DNA of 64,000 bases from Ziziphus jujuba (taxonomy: Eukaryota > Streptophyta > Magnoliopsida > Rosales > Rhamnaceae): the NCBI RefSeq assembly GCF_031755915.1, contig NC_083382.1, positions 1,240,001 through 1,304,000 on the forward strand, written 5' to 3'. Under the pieces are notes generated by a model that saw only the letters and a program-made list of their open reading frames with translations, was not told the origin of the DNA and did no database searches. Positions 34,450 through 47,382 of this stretch are shown here, piece after piece (positions within the stretch are counted from its first letter, which is position 1; every line of letters begins with the position of its first letter). Both the position numbers and the translations under genes were made by a program.

Positions 34450-36370
34450 GTGACAATAATTGAAAAAAAAAAAAAAAATAAAAGAAGAAAAAAGAAATTA
34501 ACTTCTAAAACCATTCTAAGCAGCTCAATGAATAATGAAATTAGCTGGAAGAGTTCCTTAATATATGCCTCTAAAAATTTCATGAATCGGGTTACCTTCT
34601 TTCCAAAGAACGAAGGGAAGTCTGCTTCTTAAACTTGGTATAATTCCTATATATCCTACCAAATCTTTGTCAAAATCTTGTTATAGACCTTCTGCTAAGT
34701 TTTAAATATTAACTGATAACATTTTTTCTTTCGATGTCACCATTGATCAAGACTCGACAAACTTCCCTTTTATTTTATTCTATTTTTTTTCTTTCTTTCC
34801 AAGAAAAGAATGAGGAAAAGACTCAAAAAGTGTACTCATGAGTTGTAAAGTTTCCAACGAATTCCTCTTCCTCTGATAGCTAGCGATGATTCAATGAACT
34901 TCAACATAAATTAAGTTTCACTATAAATTAGTCACACACCCATCACGTGAGCTTTATCTGGCTTCACGCATATGAGTTCCAAATTACAGAATATATAATT
35001 TCTTTAAGAGCGTTAAGATGGAATTTGTCACTGCTTTCTGCAAAAGTTCGTATTGATTATTCATCCACTTTCTTGTAAAATATATCAAAGTGGATGACTT
35101 CTTTGAATAAGCCTTTCACTTGTAATTAAACCAATAATGAACCACTACAATTAAACGATGTGGGATCTTAATCGTGCTTAATCTTCCCACATTTTTCTTT
35201 TCCACCTAAAAACCTGAAGGATATATAGAGATGGATTGGACTGTGTTGGAAGCTGCAGCTTCAGGATATCAAAGCCTCATTTGGCGACTGAAGCAACAAA
35301 GTATTTATCCTGATCAACAAGTAACACCACACAATAACACTATTCTTCGCACCGCTGTTAGATTCAATCAAGTGTATCACAGAAGGAAATGATAATAATT
35401 GGGAAAAAAAATTTAAAAATAAAAAAAAGAAATTAACTTCTAAAACCATTCTGAGCAGCTCAATAAATAAAGAAACTAGCTGCATAGAATTCCTTAAAGC
35501 CTCCAAAAATTTCATCGATCGGGTTATGCTCCTGTCTAAAAGAATGGAGGAAAGTCTGCTTCTCAAACTTGGTATATTTCCAATCCTACCAAATCTTTGT
35601 CAAAATCTTGTTATAGACCAAGTTTTAAATATTAAATGATTGCATGAATTTTACTTTCTGTGTCACCATTGATCAAACTCGACAAACTTGCCTTTTATTT
35701 TATTGTATTTTTCTTTCTTTCTTTCCAAGAAAAGAATAAGGAAAAGACTCAGAAAGTATACTCATGAGTTGTAAAGAGTCCTATAAATTCCTCTTTGTTT
35801 GATAGCTAGCTATGAGTTCTATGAAATTGAACATAAATAAGTTTCTCGCTATAAATTAGTCATACACCTACCACGCGAGCCTTGTCTAGCTTCACGCGTA
35901 TAGCTTCCAAATTATAGAATATATAATTTCTTAAAAGCACACCAAGATGGAATTTGTCACTGCTTTCTGCAAAAGTTCCTATTGTTTATTCATCCACTCT
36001 CTACATTAAAAAAAAAAAAAAAAAGAGAAACTGTAAAATATATCAAAATGGATGACTTCTTTAAATAAATCTTACAAAGCAGAAGAGGTACGATTAGCAT
36101 AATTAGTTTTGATCACTTTTAAACTTATAATGAACCACTATAATTAAACGATTTGGGATCCTAATCTCTCTTAATCTTCCCCTTGTTTTTTTCAGTTACC
36201 TACACCTGAAGGACAAGATTGTTGGCAATATGGATAGGACAGTGTTTGAAGCTGCAGCTTCAGGAGATCGAAGCCTCATTCGGCGACCGGAGCAACAAAG
36301 TATTGATCCTGACCAACAAGTAACACCACACAACAACACTATTCTTCACATCGCTGTTAGATTCAATCAA
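34450..36370 (+). repeat. Tandem duplication of ankyrin-gene promoter and first exon
   Basis: Unit 1 (about 34450-35383) and unit 2 (about 35387-36370) align along their length. Shared landmarks are AAATTAACTTCTAAAACCATTCT, TCAAACTTGGTATA-like, CAAATCTTTGTCAAAATCTTG, GGAAAAGACTCA, AATTTGTCACTGCTTTCTGC and then the start codon with EAAASG. Unit 1 stops inside the first exon, where it joins unit 2. Confidence 0.8.
35231..35390 (+). pseudogene. Truncated ankyrin-repeat gene first exon
   Basis: It reads MDWTVLEAAASGYQSLIWRL, then QVTPHNNTILRTAVRFNQV, close to the start of the ankyrin gene at 36230. It runs into a stop right after the tandem duplication junction (VYHRRK then TGA). It has lost all later repeats and cannot encode a working ankyrin protein; it is a by-product of the promoter-exon tandem duplication. 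Confidence 0.8.
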
Positions 36371-37528
36371 AAGGTTATTACAGAAGGTGTTCTTCGCTTA
36401 TGTCTACAGGTACTTGGCAAAACCAATGCTGATGGGGACAGTCCTTTGCATATAGCATCGAAAATTGGGAACGAAGAAATTGTTGGGCTTCTCATCGGCT
36501 GTTTTAGCAACACTGAAATCCAGAAAGGTGCTCTAAGAAAGAAAAACTTGGAGGAGGAGACACAGCCTTACATGTTGCGGTTACAAATGGTCACTTTGGC
36601 GTAAAAAAGCTGCTTACGGAAAAAGATACGGAGTTATTGAATTTGGTGAATAAGGCTTATGAATCTCCACTTTTTCTTGCGGTGGAGGGAGGTTTTCTCA
36701 ATATTGCACAGCATATTTTACATCGTTTTCGTGAAGCTCCATGCCACGGATCCAATGGCATGAATGCTTTGCATGCAGCCGTGGTTCGAGCACATCATGT
36801 TGATCGTATATTATATATATATATATATATTTGCATTTCGCTCTCACTATCTAGCTATGTATGTTTATAATACTTATACATTCCCGGCATGATATGCGGA
36901 TATATACCCAATTTTGATATGGTGAGGATCTTGTAATGGGTTTATAAAAGAGGGATATACTATGTGAGCTGTTACGTACTAAAAAGATTTTAGATTAATT
37001 TCCAAAAAAATCTAATCAACCACAAATAATAATTAATGTCGGGTTCACATACATTTTATGGATTGCTTTTTTCTTATCTAGATTTTACTTTCTAAAAAAA
37101 TCAAAAATATTAATTGTTGTGCCATTTGTTGATGATATGCTTGGCACGCATACAAGCCCCTCTTTACAGGTCAATCCCTTCCAACATCCTTAACATATCA
37201 AATTCCTATACTAGAAAGTGTACATAAAGTTAAAAATCTTCCATAACATGAGTATACAAGTCTATTATAGCATAATTATATATGCGTGTGTGTGCGCGCT
37301 TGCACACATATTTACACTTATCAAACACAACAATTTTGCTAAAAGACTTCAAGTATGGAACAAATCTATGCATAAAACACATTTAACTGTAACAACTAGC
37401 TGAGACACTTTAACTAAGATAAATTGCAGTTAAACTGTCTTAACTATGACAAATTATAGCTAAAAAGTTTTTGCCAAAAGGTGACTGGCCATAACATGGT
37501 AACACACTCTATGGCTACTATACATTAC

Positions 37529-40500
37529 TATCAAGACCCGTCCAAAATTCCTCATCGGAATCCTAGACAAGCTCTGATCCCAGGAAAACTCTACCGGACC
37601 CTCCAATGGAAATCCGGCAGAACCTCCCCTAAGGGTTGGACTTACCATAAATTTCCTACATTGAAAACACACTTCTATAAACATCACCTTATTCCTCCCA
37701 TCTTACTACAATATAATTCCACAAATTTACAGCACTTCAAAATGAATAACGGTTAATCAGTGCGTAATTAATAACTAAATGTCCAATACAGTATACAGAG
37801 CATTATACAAATAAATGTGGAATTAATACAATGACAGATGAAGAAGAAAAAGGGAAGAAATGCTTCTTGGACTTTCGGTAATGAACTGAGACGTCTGGGT
37901 CGCCCCGAACGATCAACGTCTCCCAACCTGGACCTAGAGGAACGGAATCTAAAAATATGAGATGCTAATCATCTTAGTGAGTGACCCTATCTACTGTACA
38001 ATTATAAAGCAACGCTAATTACAGTACATTTGATTAATTAAGAATAAATAAGTAAGTAAATAATAATTATTTGAAAATAATATTTCTCTCAAAACCCTTA
38101 CTATTCACTCCATTGGAAAGGTTCCCCTTTAAAATATTTTTGCAAAACCCAATATTTTATACCCCAAAATTCACGAAATAATTAATTTAATAAATAATTA
38201 AACAATCCAAATACCAATAAAATCTTATGAAATATAATAAAATAAATTTAGAATACTTGCATGAAGGAAATATAACATAAAAGAAGAATTCAATATATAA
38301 TTCATAAAATTTGATTTAACAAACTAAAATAAACAGTATCAGAAATATAATTTAGATAATTATAAATAGATGATAAAACAAATTAAAGGCACTTAATTTA
38401 AATATGATTTTAAAACCTCTAGGGTTTGAAATTTCTATCTGAAAATTTATACTTGACGCACCACACTATATACCAGTGATGCCCTCCGATACCCAGCATC
38501 CCGAGCACCGTCCGGCGGGAGGTTAAAGAGAGAAACTTGCATATGGTCACTTCGGCATCCCGACAGCACCGATGCTTAAACCATCATCCCGGCCATGGAG
38601 GGGGGCGGCTTATGTGCACCATATAAAACTTGCCTGCCCTCGGTCCAATGGCAACTCACGGGAGACATTATAACTTGCGCGCTTATCAACATATACAGTA
38701 CAAAACATCAGTACTGTATGAGTGTATCTAAAATAAATAACTAAATTTTATTATAAAAAGATACATAATTTTTCCAAAATTCACCGTGGGAATTATACCA
38801 CTTTACAAATTCACATCCCACATTCTTCTTTTGATATCACCAGCATGAATACTTTGATAATATATATAATTTTTTCCTCATCACAAAATCCATCGATACA
38901 ATTATACAATTTCCAAATCCACAAACTTTCATTTCCATCAACTCAAATATACAATTTTCCAATGGCATAAATATTTTTGAAACAAAATTCTTTAAAACAA
39001 TATTTTTCTCCAATCCTCAAAATCCATTTAAATCAACAAATCCTTAAAACCACATAAATTTCATATATAATTAATTCATATAATTGTGCACAATAATTGA
39101 ATAATAACCATAGCAATAATTAAAATAAATCAAACCATAATTTCTTTAAATTCCCCAATATATTATTTTGGCACCAAAACATATATTAAAAACATTATAA
39201 ATTAGCAATACAATTTATATGGAAATTCTCTTAATATCAAAAACATAAACATATTTACCAAATATTTAATTATGAAATATTTCGACAATGAAATTTGATA
39301 ATAATTACCAAAATTTCAAATTCCTTAAAACCAAAATATTTTATAATGCACAAATATTTAATTCCATTCAATTTTGGCATCAAAATTCCAAATATAAATT
39401 TACTAAATATTCAACACATCAAACATATTTTTCAAACAACCAATTTACACAATATATATATATTTTAACATCCCAAAATAATTTTGAACGTGAGTCACTT
39501 ACCTGGAACACGCAATTAAACCACAATCCACCATAGGATCGATTCGTCAATCCACACGTGCTCCTAAAATAACAATTTACACACAGTCAAATAAAATAAT
39601 ATTTTATTCGGATAAATAATACCCGGTATCTGGGGGGACTAACACAAACGCTAACCAAAATTGATGAGTAATATACCGAATCGAAGCTTGAGTGACGAGG
39701 ATTACGAATCTTGTCTTACTTCCCGGAGATCGGACCGATGGTGGCCAGAATCTCGCCGGAAAGCTCTCGGCCTTTAGAGCCTCGATTCTCCCAAACCATC
39801 GCGAATTGGAGGAAAAGGACCCCGGATCTGAGTTCATGGGGTCGGAATTAGTGGGGAGGGGCTGGAGATGTGACTGGGTACTTGCCGGAATTGGATTTTT
39901 CAGCGAGCCGCGGAGACCCACCGGATACAGTCACCTCCAGCGGTGCATTCGGTGGCCGATGGCTGAGATTTTCGGGGATTTTGTAGGTTGAAGGGAGAGG
40001 GTCTCAACGGGATCAGCGGTGACAAGAATGGAGACCGGAATGAGGAGATTTCGGCGATTGAAGAAATCAGCACCGCCGCCGAAAATGGCCTCGAACTGGG
40101 CGCGTTGGCGGCCAGCCGGCGGTGAGATTCGGTGGGTAGGTCGGAATTCCCATAGGTGAGAGACCAGTTAGGTGCGTGTGGCTTGGGGTGACCGGAAAAT
40201 GGGCAAATCGGCGGTGGCAGGTTGGGTTCTCTTCCGTTCTCCTTTCTCTTTCTCTCTCTCCCTCTGCCCTCTCTCTCTCTCTCTCTTCCTTGGCTTTTCC
40301 CTGTGAAACGGTGAAATAACTCAGCCCGTGGGTGTCACTGTGCACTCATGGGATTGAATGAGGACACGACACGTGGCATGAACAGTGCACACGTTTCACA
40401 CATTTAAAATAATAATAAATTAATACGGTGTTAACAAAACTTCGCAGATCCATACTTTTTAACCGTACGTCCAAATTAGGCATTCCGCTAGTCTATGAAC

Positions 40501-40820
40501 TCGTATTGACGAGTACTTCACAAGCATGCATGAGTTAAAGCTCAACTTTACATGAATAAAAAGTCAACTTCGGCACCCCTTGGACAGTTTGGACCTCAAC
40601 TTATTTTACTCATAACTTTCAAATAGTAGCTCCATTTTCGACGTGCTACTAGTCTATAAACTCGTGACAACGTGTACTTCATAATGGTGCCTCAGTCAAC
40701 CTACAATTCCATCCGAGTCAAAAAGTCAACTTTTGACCTCAACGGTCAACGATCAAAGTCAACGGTCAACCTCGGTTAAAGTTGGAAATTTTCCGTTGTA
40801 CTTTGGGACGGGGTGTTACA
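37529..40820. mobile_element. Solo LTR, family S copy 3 (intron of ankyrin pseudogene)
   Basis: It starts TATCAAGACCCG, a mutated form of TGTCAGGACCCG, and ends GGGGTGTTACA. The flanks ATTAC (37524-37528) and AATAC (40820-40824, terminal A shared) look like a decayed 5-bp duplication. At 3.29 kb it is the longest copy; an extra AT-rich block near 38160-38400 is shared with copy 5. Positions 39288-39540 are almost identical to 42976-43215 in copy 4. Confidence 0.85.
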
Positions 40821-41384
40821 ATACACTCTCAACTATAATATTTCCTGTTGCAAAATATAAATATAAATATCACAATGAAAATGTAAAATTAATTCTTGTA
40901 TGCAAGCTAAAGATAAAGTTTAGAAACATACTATCAGCACGGTATAAGCTTCTAAAATCGCTAACAAACCATTAGTTGTTTTAGGAGCCTCTTAGTGCTA
41001 ATAAGATGTTCATGGACTCTTGCTATAATGCAAGATCTTGCATAAGAACTTCTTTATATGTATGTATATTATCTATATATATATATATATAATATATTTT
41101 GTAGTGGCATTTATATATGCTAGTTCCCACTTCCTAATTGACCTAACTTTTCTTGGAAACAATTAAACTTTATTGGTTGCAGCCGGCATGTTTGAATATC
41201 AGGCACCTGAGTTATCTTTGGAGAAAATTCGGCGCCTGCTAAGCAGCTTTCTTTTGCATGCTGGAGATAAATGCATTAATATATTATATAATACGGCTTA
41301 TCCCCCAACATAGATAGGTAATCAATTTGTCTTCTACATTTTCAGTTTTCCTGTATCGTCCTACGGAACCAATACATATATATA

Positions 41385-44300
41385 TGTCAGGACCCGTCCA
41401 AAATTTCTCACCAGAACCCTAGACAAGCCCTGATCCCAAAGAAACTCTACCGGACCCTCCAATGGAAAATCTGGCAGAACCTCCCCTAAGGGTTGGACTT
41501 ACCACAAATTTCCTGCACTGAAAGCACACTTCTATACACATCCCCTTATTCCTCCCACATTACTACAATTTGATTCCACAAATTTATAGCATTCCAAATG
41601 AATAACAGTAAATCAGTGCATAATTAACAACTAAATGTCCAATACAGTATATAGAGCATTATACAAATAAATGTAGAATTAATACAATGTCAGATAAAGA
41701 AGCAATACAAGATGAAGAGGAAAAAGGAAAGGAAATGCTTCTTGGATTTTCGGCAATGAACTGAGACGTCGGGTTCGTCCCGGACGATCAATGTCTCCCA
41801 ACCTGGACCTAAGGGAACGGAATTTAAAAATATGAGATGCTAATCATCTCAGTGAGTGACCCTATCTACTGTACACTTTTAATATTAATAAGATAACAAT
41901 AAAAGAAATTTAATTACTCAATATCAAACAATTAAATAAATAAATAAACAATAATCATTTGAAAGTAATATTTTCTCTCAAAACCCTCATTATTCACTCC
42001 GTTGGAAATGTTCCCCTTTTTAAAACATTTTCGCAAAACCCGATTATTCGTATGCCCAAAAATCAAGGAATCGTTAATTTAATAAATAATAATTAAATAA
42101 TCCAATTATAAATAAAATGTAATAAATAATTTTAGAACACTTTAGGGTTTGAAATTTCTATCTGAAAATTTATACTTGACGCACCACACCATATACCAGT
42201 GATATCCTCCGATACCCAGTGTCCCGAACACCGACTGGCGGGGGGTTAAAGAGAGAAACTTACATACGGTTGCTTCGGCGTCCCGATAGCACCGCTGCTG
42301 AAACCGTCATCCTGGCCACGGAGGGGGGCGACTGATGCGCATTACATAAAACTTGCCTACCCTCGGTCCAATGGCAACTCATGGGAGACATTATAACTTG
42401 CGCACTCATCCACATATGCAGTACAGAACACTAGTACTGTATGAGTGCGTCTAAAATAAATAACCAAATTTTTATTATAAAAAGATACACAAACTTTTCC
42501 AAAATCCACTGTGGGAATTATACCATTTTCCGAACTCAACCTCCCACATTTTTCCTTAACATTTCCAGTACAAATCCACCGGTAACCATATACAAATAAT
42601 TTTTCTCGTATTACAAAGTCCATCAAATAATGTTCCACGGGCATAATTATAAAATTTGAACCCACCAATTTAAACCAATATTTTCCTTGAAATATTTAAA
42701 AATCAAATTATGCCCAAAAATAATATTAAAATCCAAATACAATTAATTAAATGAAACCACCTTGCTCATGCTTAATAAATACAATTAAATCACAATAATA
42801 ATCAAAAATTCATTAATAAACCAAATTTTCATTTAGCAGCCATAATCATATATATATATATATAAACTAAAATTTTTACCACAATTATACTTAAATTCCA
42901 CCACATGAGCATATTTCTAAATATCAAATACATAAAACATATTTATCAAATATTTAATTATAAAATATTCCAACCATGAAATTTGATAATAATTGCCAAA
43001 ATCTCAAATTCCTTAAAACCAAAATATTTTATGATGCACAAATATTTAATTCCATTCAATTTTGGCATCAAAATTCCAAATATAAATTTACTAAATATTC
43101 AACACATCAAACATATTTTTCAAACAACCAATTTACACAAAATATATATATCTTAACATCCCAAAATAATTTTGAAGGTGGGTCACTCACCTCAAGCACG
43201 CAATTAATCCGAGATCCTCCATGGGATCAATTCCACAACGTACAAGTGCTCCTAGAACAACAATATTACACAACTAAAATAAATTAATATTTTATTCAGG
43301 TAAATAATACCCGGTACCCGGGGGGTTTAACATAAACATTAACCAAAATTGATAAGTAATATACCGAATCGAAGCTTGAGTGACGAGGATTACGAATCTG
43401 GTCTTACTTCCCGGAGATCGAACCGGTGGTGGCTGGAATCTCGCTGGAAAGCTCTCGGTCTTTAGAGCCTCGATTCTCCCAAATCATCGCGAATTGGAGG
43501 AAAATGACACCAGATTTGGATTCAGAGGGTCGGAATTAGTAGGAAGGGACTGGCGGTGCAGCTAGGTACTCACCGGAACTGGATTTTCCGGTGAGCTGCC
43601 GAATCCCACCGGAAACCGTCGCCTCCGGCAGCACGTTCGGTGGCCGATGGCTGAGATTTTTTGGGAGTTTTGTAGGTTGAAGCAAGAGGGTCTCAACAAG
43701 ACCAGCAGTGACAAGAATGGAGGCCGGAATGATAAGATCTCGGCGGTTGAAGAAATCGACGCCGCCGTCGGAAAAAGCCCCGATCTGGGAGCGTCGCCGG
43801 TCAGTTGGCCGTGAAATTTTGGGGGTTGGCTGGAAATGGAGAGGCACTCCTACCTGGCCGGCGCGTGTGGCAAGATTCGGTTGAAAAAGTTTGCAACTCC
43901 GGCAGCCGGTGGTTCTCTCTCTCTCTCTCTCTCTTCTGTCTCTCTTTCTCTCTCCTCCCCCCTCTTTCCACACTGGTTTAAGGCCATCATGGGTGGCACT
44001 GTTCACCCACGTGGATCTCTCAGATGTCGACACATGGCATCACTGTTCACTTAAGCCAGATATATTAAAATATTACGATATTTGGAAAACTTCACATGTC
44101 CATAACTTTTTAACCAGATGTTCAATTTAAGCGTGCCACTAGTCTATGAACTCGTATCGACGAGTACTTTACAACCATATAAAAGTCAAAACAAAATTCT
44201 ACAACCATAAAAAGTCAACTCCCGGCACCTTTTGGACAATTTGAGTCTCGACTTGTTTTGCCCATAACTTTCAAACCGTAGCCCCGTTTTCGACGTGCTA

Positions 44301-44458
44301 CTAGTCTACGAACTCGGGACATCATGTACTTCGCTACAGTACCACGATCAACTAGAAATTTCAACTGGAAGAAAAAGTAAACTTTTAACCCACTTAGTCA
44401 ATGGTCAACCTCGGTCAACGTGCAAGAATTCCGATGTGGTTTGGGACGGGGTGTTACA
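41385..44458. mobile_element. Solo LTR, family S copy 4 (intron of ankyrin pseudogene)
   Basis: It runs TGTCAGGACCCG to GGGTGTTACA and is inserted in an (AT)n tract, so the 5-bp duplication (ATATA-type) cannot be placed exactly. Only 564 bp separate it from copy 3, and that gap contains an ankyrin-gene exon rather than retroelement sequence. The two are therefore independent insertions, not the LTRs of one element. Confidence 0.85.
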
Positions 44459-44819
44459 TATATATATATATATATGTAAGTATGTACAATACGTTTTTAC
44501 TAGATTTCATCTATAAAACACTTAATTATACGTAACTTTTGGAATATTTCATTCGAATTCCATGTAAAAAAGGTGATTTACTCCAGTAAAGTAAAACTTC
44601 ATATGTATATATATATACATATAGCAATTCTACGGTGCGGACCGTCCGTATGCAGACCGCATCCAAAACCAATACTTTTTAGAAAAAAAGCATCGGCTTT
44701 GCTGTGTATGTGTTGCTGTATATGTGTATAGAGCATACACAGCAAAGCCTTCAAAAAGCATTGGCTTTGGATGAGGTCTGCATGTGGACGATCTGAATCG
44801 TAGATGCTCTCTATATACA

Positions 44820-44850
44820 TATATATATGTGTGTGTGTGTGTGTGTGTAT
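44820..44850. repeat. (AT)n/(GT)n microsatellite
   Basis: A compound dinucleotide repeat. Upstream, 44630-44800 contains an imperfect inverted repeat around TGTATATGTGTATAGAGCA, with CAAAACCAATACTTTTT and CAAAAAGCATTGGCTTTG arms. Confidence 0.6.
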
Positions 44851-46507
44851 TTTTATGAAATTAATGTTTTCTATACCAAATTTACTACCAGATCTGGGAA
44901 ATATATCCCATGGTTTACTCGTAACCTGGTAAAATATTCCCACAGATGTGTAAGCTTTTACATGTTAGTGTGCATGAGATTTATAGCAAAATTATAAACG
45001 TACATAAAACTATTGTGCTCGATGTTATGTTAATTACTTATTATTAATTTATAGATAGTATGCGCTTATTGCTTGAAAAAGAAAGGCTCGCAACAGAGCA
45101 AGATCAGCTGTTTGGGTGGACTCCTCTTCATTGGCAGTACATGTGGGTCATCAAGAAGCAACTAAACTTTTACTTCAAAATTCCTCCACTCCTGCATATC
45201 TGCAGGACAACCAAGGCATGTCTGCTTTGCACATTGTTGCTAAACAAGGTCATGTCAATGTAATGGAAGAAATTATTAGTCATAATCCAGATGCTTGCGA
45301 ATTGATCGACAACAGAGGATGGAATCCTCTTCATGTTGCCATTGCAAATGCAAAGCTTAATGTTGTCAGGCTCATACTGAAAAAGCTAAGGCTTGACAGT
45401 CTCATCAACGCAACCAATAGGAAAGTAATATGCCTCTGCATCTGGCTGCTAGAAGGGACAAATACAGCATTATAACCATCCTTGTTAATGATAGTAGAGT
45501 AAACAAGAAGATTCAAAATCACGACTTCCAAAATCTGATTGACTTGATTCGAACTAATCCAAATCTTGGTGAACTTTACAAGGCAAGTGGTTCAAGCTAT
45601 TAAGTCCCAGTACTGAATTTTCCATATTAAAATGCTATTTAAATGCTATTCTTCGCCAATAAACATCGGTTATGTGGCAACACACACAAGTGCTATGGGA
45701 TGCCTTTCTCCATATGCATCTTGTTTTTAAAAAGTCAAGCAACCATATAGCGGCCATAAATAGCATTGATCAGTTTTTTTTGCAGTTAGCTACAATATGG
45801 TAATTTTCACACAAATGACATTAATTTTCACCATCTTACGTAATTGTATTCCCGGTCTACAAGAAATAGATTTCATGTTAAAACCCAATAATATTGTTCA
45901 GCGGCATTTATTGGAAATCGATTTTTGTTATTCACACTAATTTAGTACTATCATTTTTAATGTAATTTTTCAGTTTATGATTGTAAAGAAGTTGGATAAA
46001 CAGGGTGGCCGAGCAAGTCTGCGATCACTTGTCAATGGGATAAATATTCATGAAGTCGGTCATGAGAACAATGAAATCAAATGTCATAGACTGAAGAATA
46101 TATCCAACATTCATCTACTGGTGGCAAGTCTTATAGCCACGGTGACTTTTACAACAGGGTTTACAATGCCCGGAGGGTATGAACAAGACCGATCATCCAC
46201 AAAGGGCATGGCGATGTTTTGTAACAAGACATCTTTCAAGGTTTTTGTAATAGCATATTCAAAAGCCTTCTACTGCTCCTCTGCCTAAGTTTTCATACAA
46301 TTCTGGGGTTCCTTGGAGCATAACTATCATTTGCTTTTATGTTTTACAAGAATGGCAGCAACTCTCCCTTATATTTCTAGGCTTGGGATGGTACTGGCTT
46401 TTACTTCAGCCATCCATGCAGTTATGCCTCATTCCACAATGCTAGCATATTATACTATTGTATCAGGTATCTGCTGTGCATTGGCCTATATCTTTGGATT
46501 TTTGTAG

Positions 46508-47377
46508 ATGTGAAGCCACCGCATCTTTTTAATATGATAAACTTATTCAAGTATAGGTAATCAATTGTAATGCATATTGTATAACCATATATAATTTACA
46601 ATCTTCATTCCCACTTTCGTATTGATGTGATGTATGACAGATTCAATTAATCCTCCCAAAAGCTACTGTTACTTTTGCAAAGATAGGAAAAGAAGAAAAT
46701 ATCCTTACAGTGCCAGCCAATCTATTTTAATAGGATTTTTTCTGTGATAAGAACTTTGCAGATTTAAACATGTTACATAGATTAAAGAAAATGACATTTT
46801 GGGATATGACTAGGAAGAAGTTTACCATTCTATTTTCCTGTTGGAGCTAGCAGTTCACCTTTATTAGCCACGACTAAGAAGTCCTTGTAGAGAACCAGCT
46901 GTACCGCGTTGTCTCTGCTACAAAGTTGGTCAAATAGAATGAGAGATTGTAATGTTCTCATAGGTGCAAAATTTAGGGTTAGCTTGAAAAGTGCACATCA
47001 CCCACCTTTGCATTGTTAAACAAATCTTCGGCAACGGCTTCCATTTTCTTTCTTTGTTTCTCTTTTCTAGTAGACTCAACAATTTATTCACTTTTATGAT
47101 CAAATTCTGTCATAAGTAACAAAGAACAATATAAGCATACCATTCCCCTGAAAATTTCTAAATTCCATATAAAAATAAGAATTTTAGTAAAATAAATCTT
47201 TTGGATACTTTGATCAGAATGGACGTATATTGTTGAAGCTATTCCTTTATGGAATACCTTTCTGCAATTACAGTCAAACAAGGAACCCAAAAAAAAAAAA
47301 AAAAAAAAAAGGGGGAAAAAAATCAGAAAATACAATTGAAGATAACAAGTCTACTCAACATACTCACACCATAGGCT
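46508..47377. other. 3' flank of ankyrin pseudogene, intergenic
   Basis: No gene is recognised. It includes the probable ancestral 3' UTR and an A-run at about 47288-47310. Confidence 0.5.
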
Positions 47378-47382
47378 AAAAC

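Larger units (their letters stand above)
36230..46507 (+). pseudogene. Ankyrin-repeat/PGG-domain (ACD6/ITN1-like) pseudogene
   Basis: Likely exons are 36230-36805, 41183-41317, 45055-45582 and 45974-46507. Exon 1 begins MDRTVFEAAASGDRSLIRRP and carries ankyrin repeats (DGDSPLHIASKIGNEEIVGL; GDTALHVAVTNGHFG; ESPLFLAVEGGF; GMNALHAAVVRAHHVD). Exon 3 carries LAVHVGHQEATKLLL, GMSALHIVAKQGHVNVMEEI and GWNPLHVAIANAKL. The last exon has the PGG domain, HLLVASLIATVTFTTGFTMPGGY, then transmembrane helices ending ALAYIFGFL. The family comprises plasma-membrane or ER-bound defence and stress proteins. Frameshifts occur near 36545, 45134 and 45424, an in-frame TAG at 41311-41313 and TAA at 46286-46288. 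Introns 1 and 2 contain solo LTRs (37529-40820, 41385-44458). Exon 3 ends with an AAG/GCAAGT donor, a plausible GC-AG intron. Confidence 0.85.

Noticed and set aside
43536..44033. 165-codon minus-strand open frame
   Set aside because: Part of solo LTR copy 4, over a CT/GA-rich tract; no domain.
37529..44458. Copies 3 and 4 as the two LTRs of one retrotransposon
   Set aside because: The 564-bp gap holds an ankyrin-gene exon and no primer site or polypurine tract; the flanking 5-mers also do not pair across the two.
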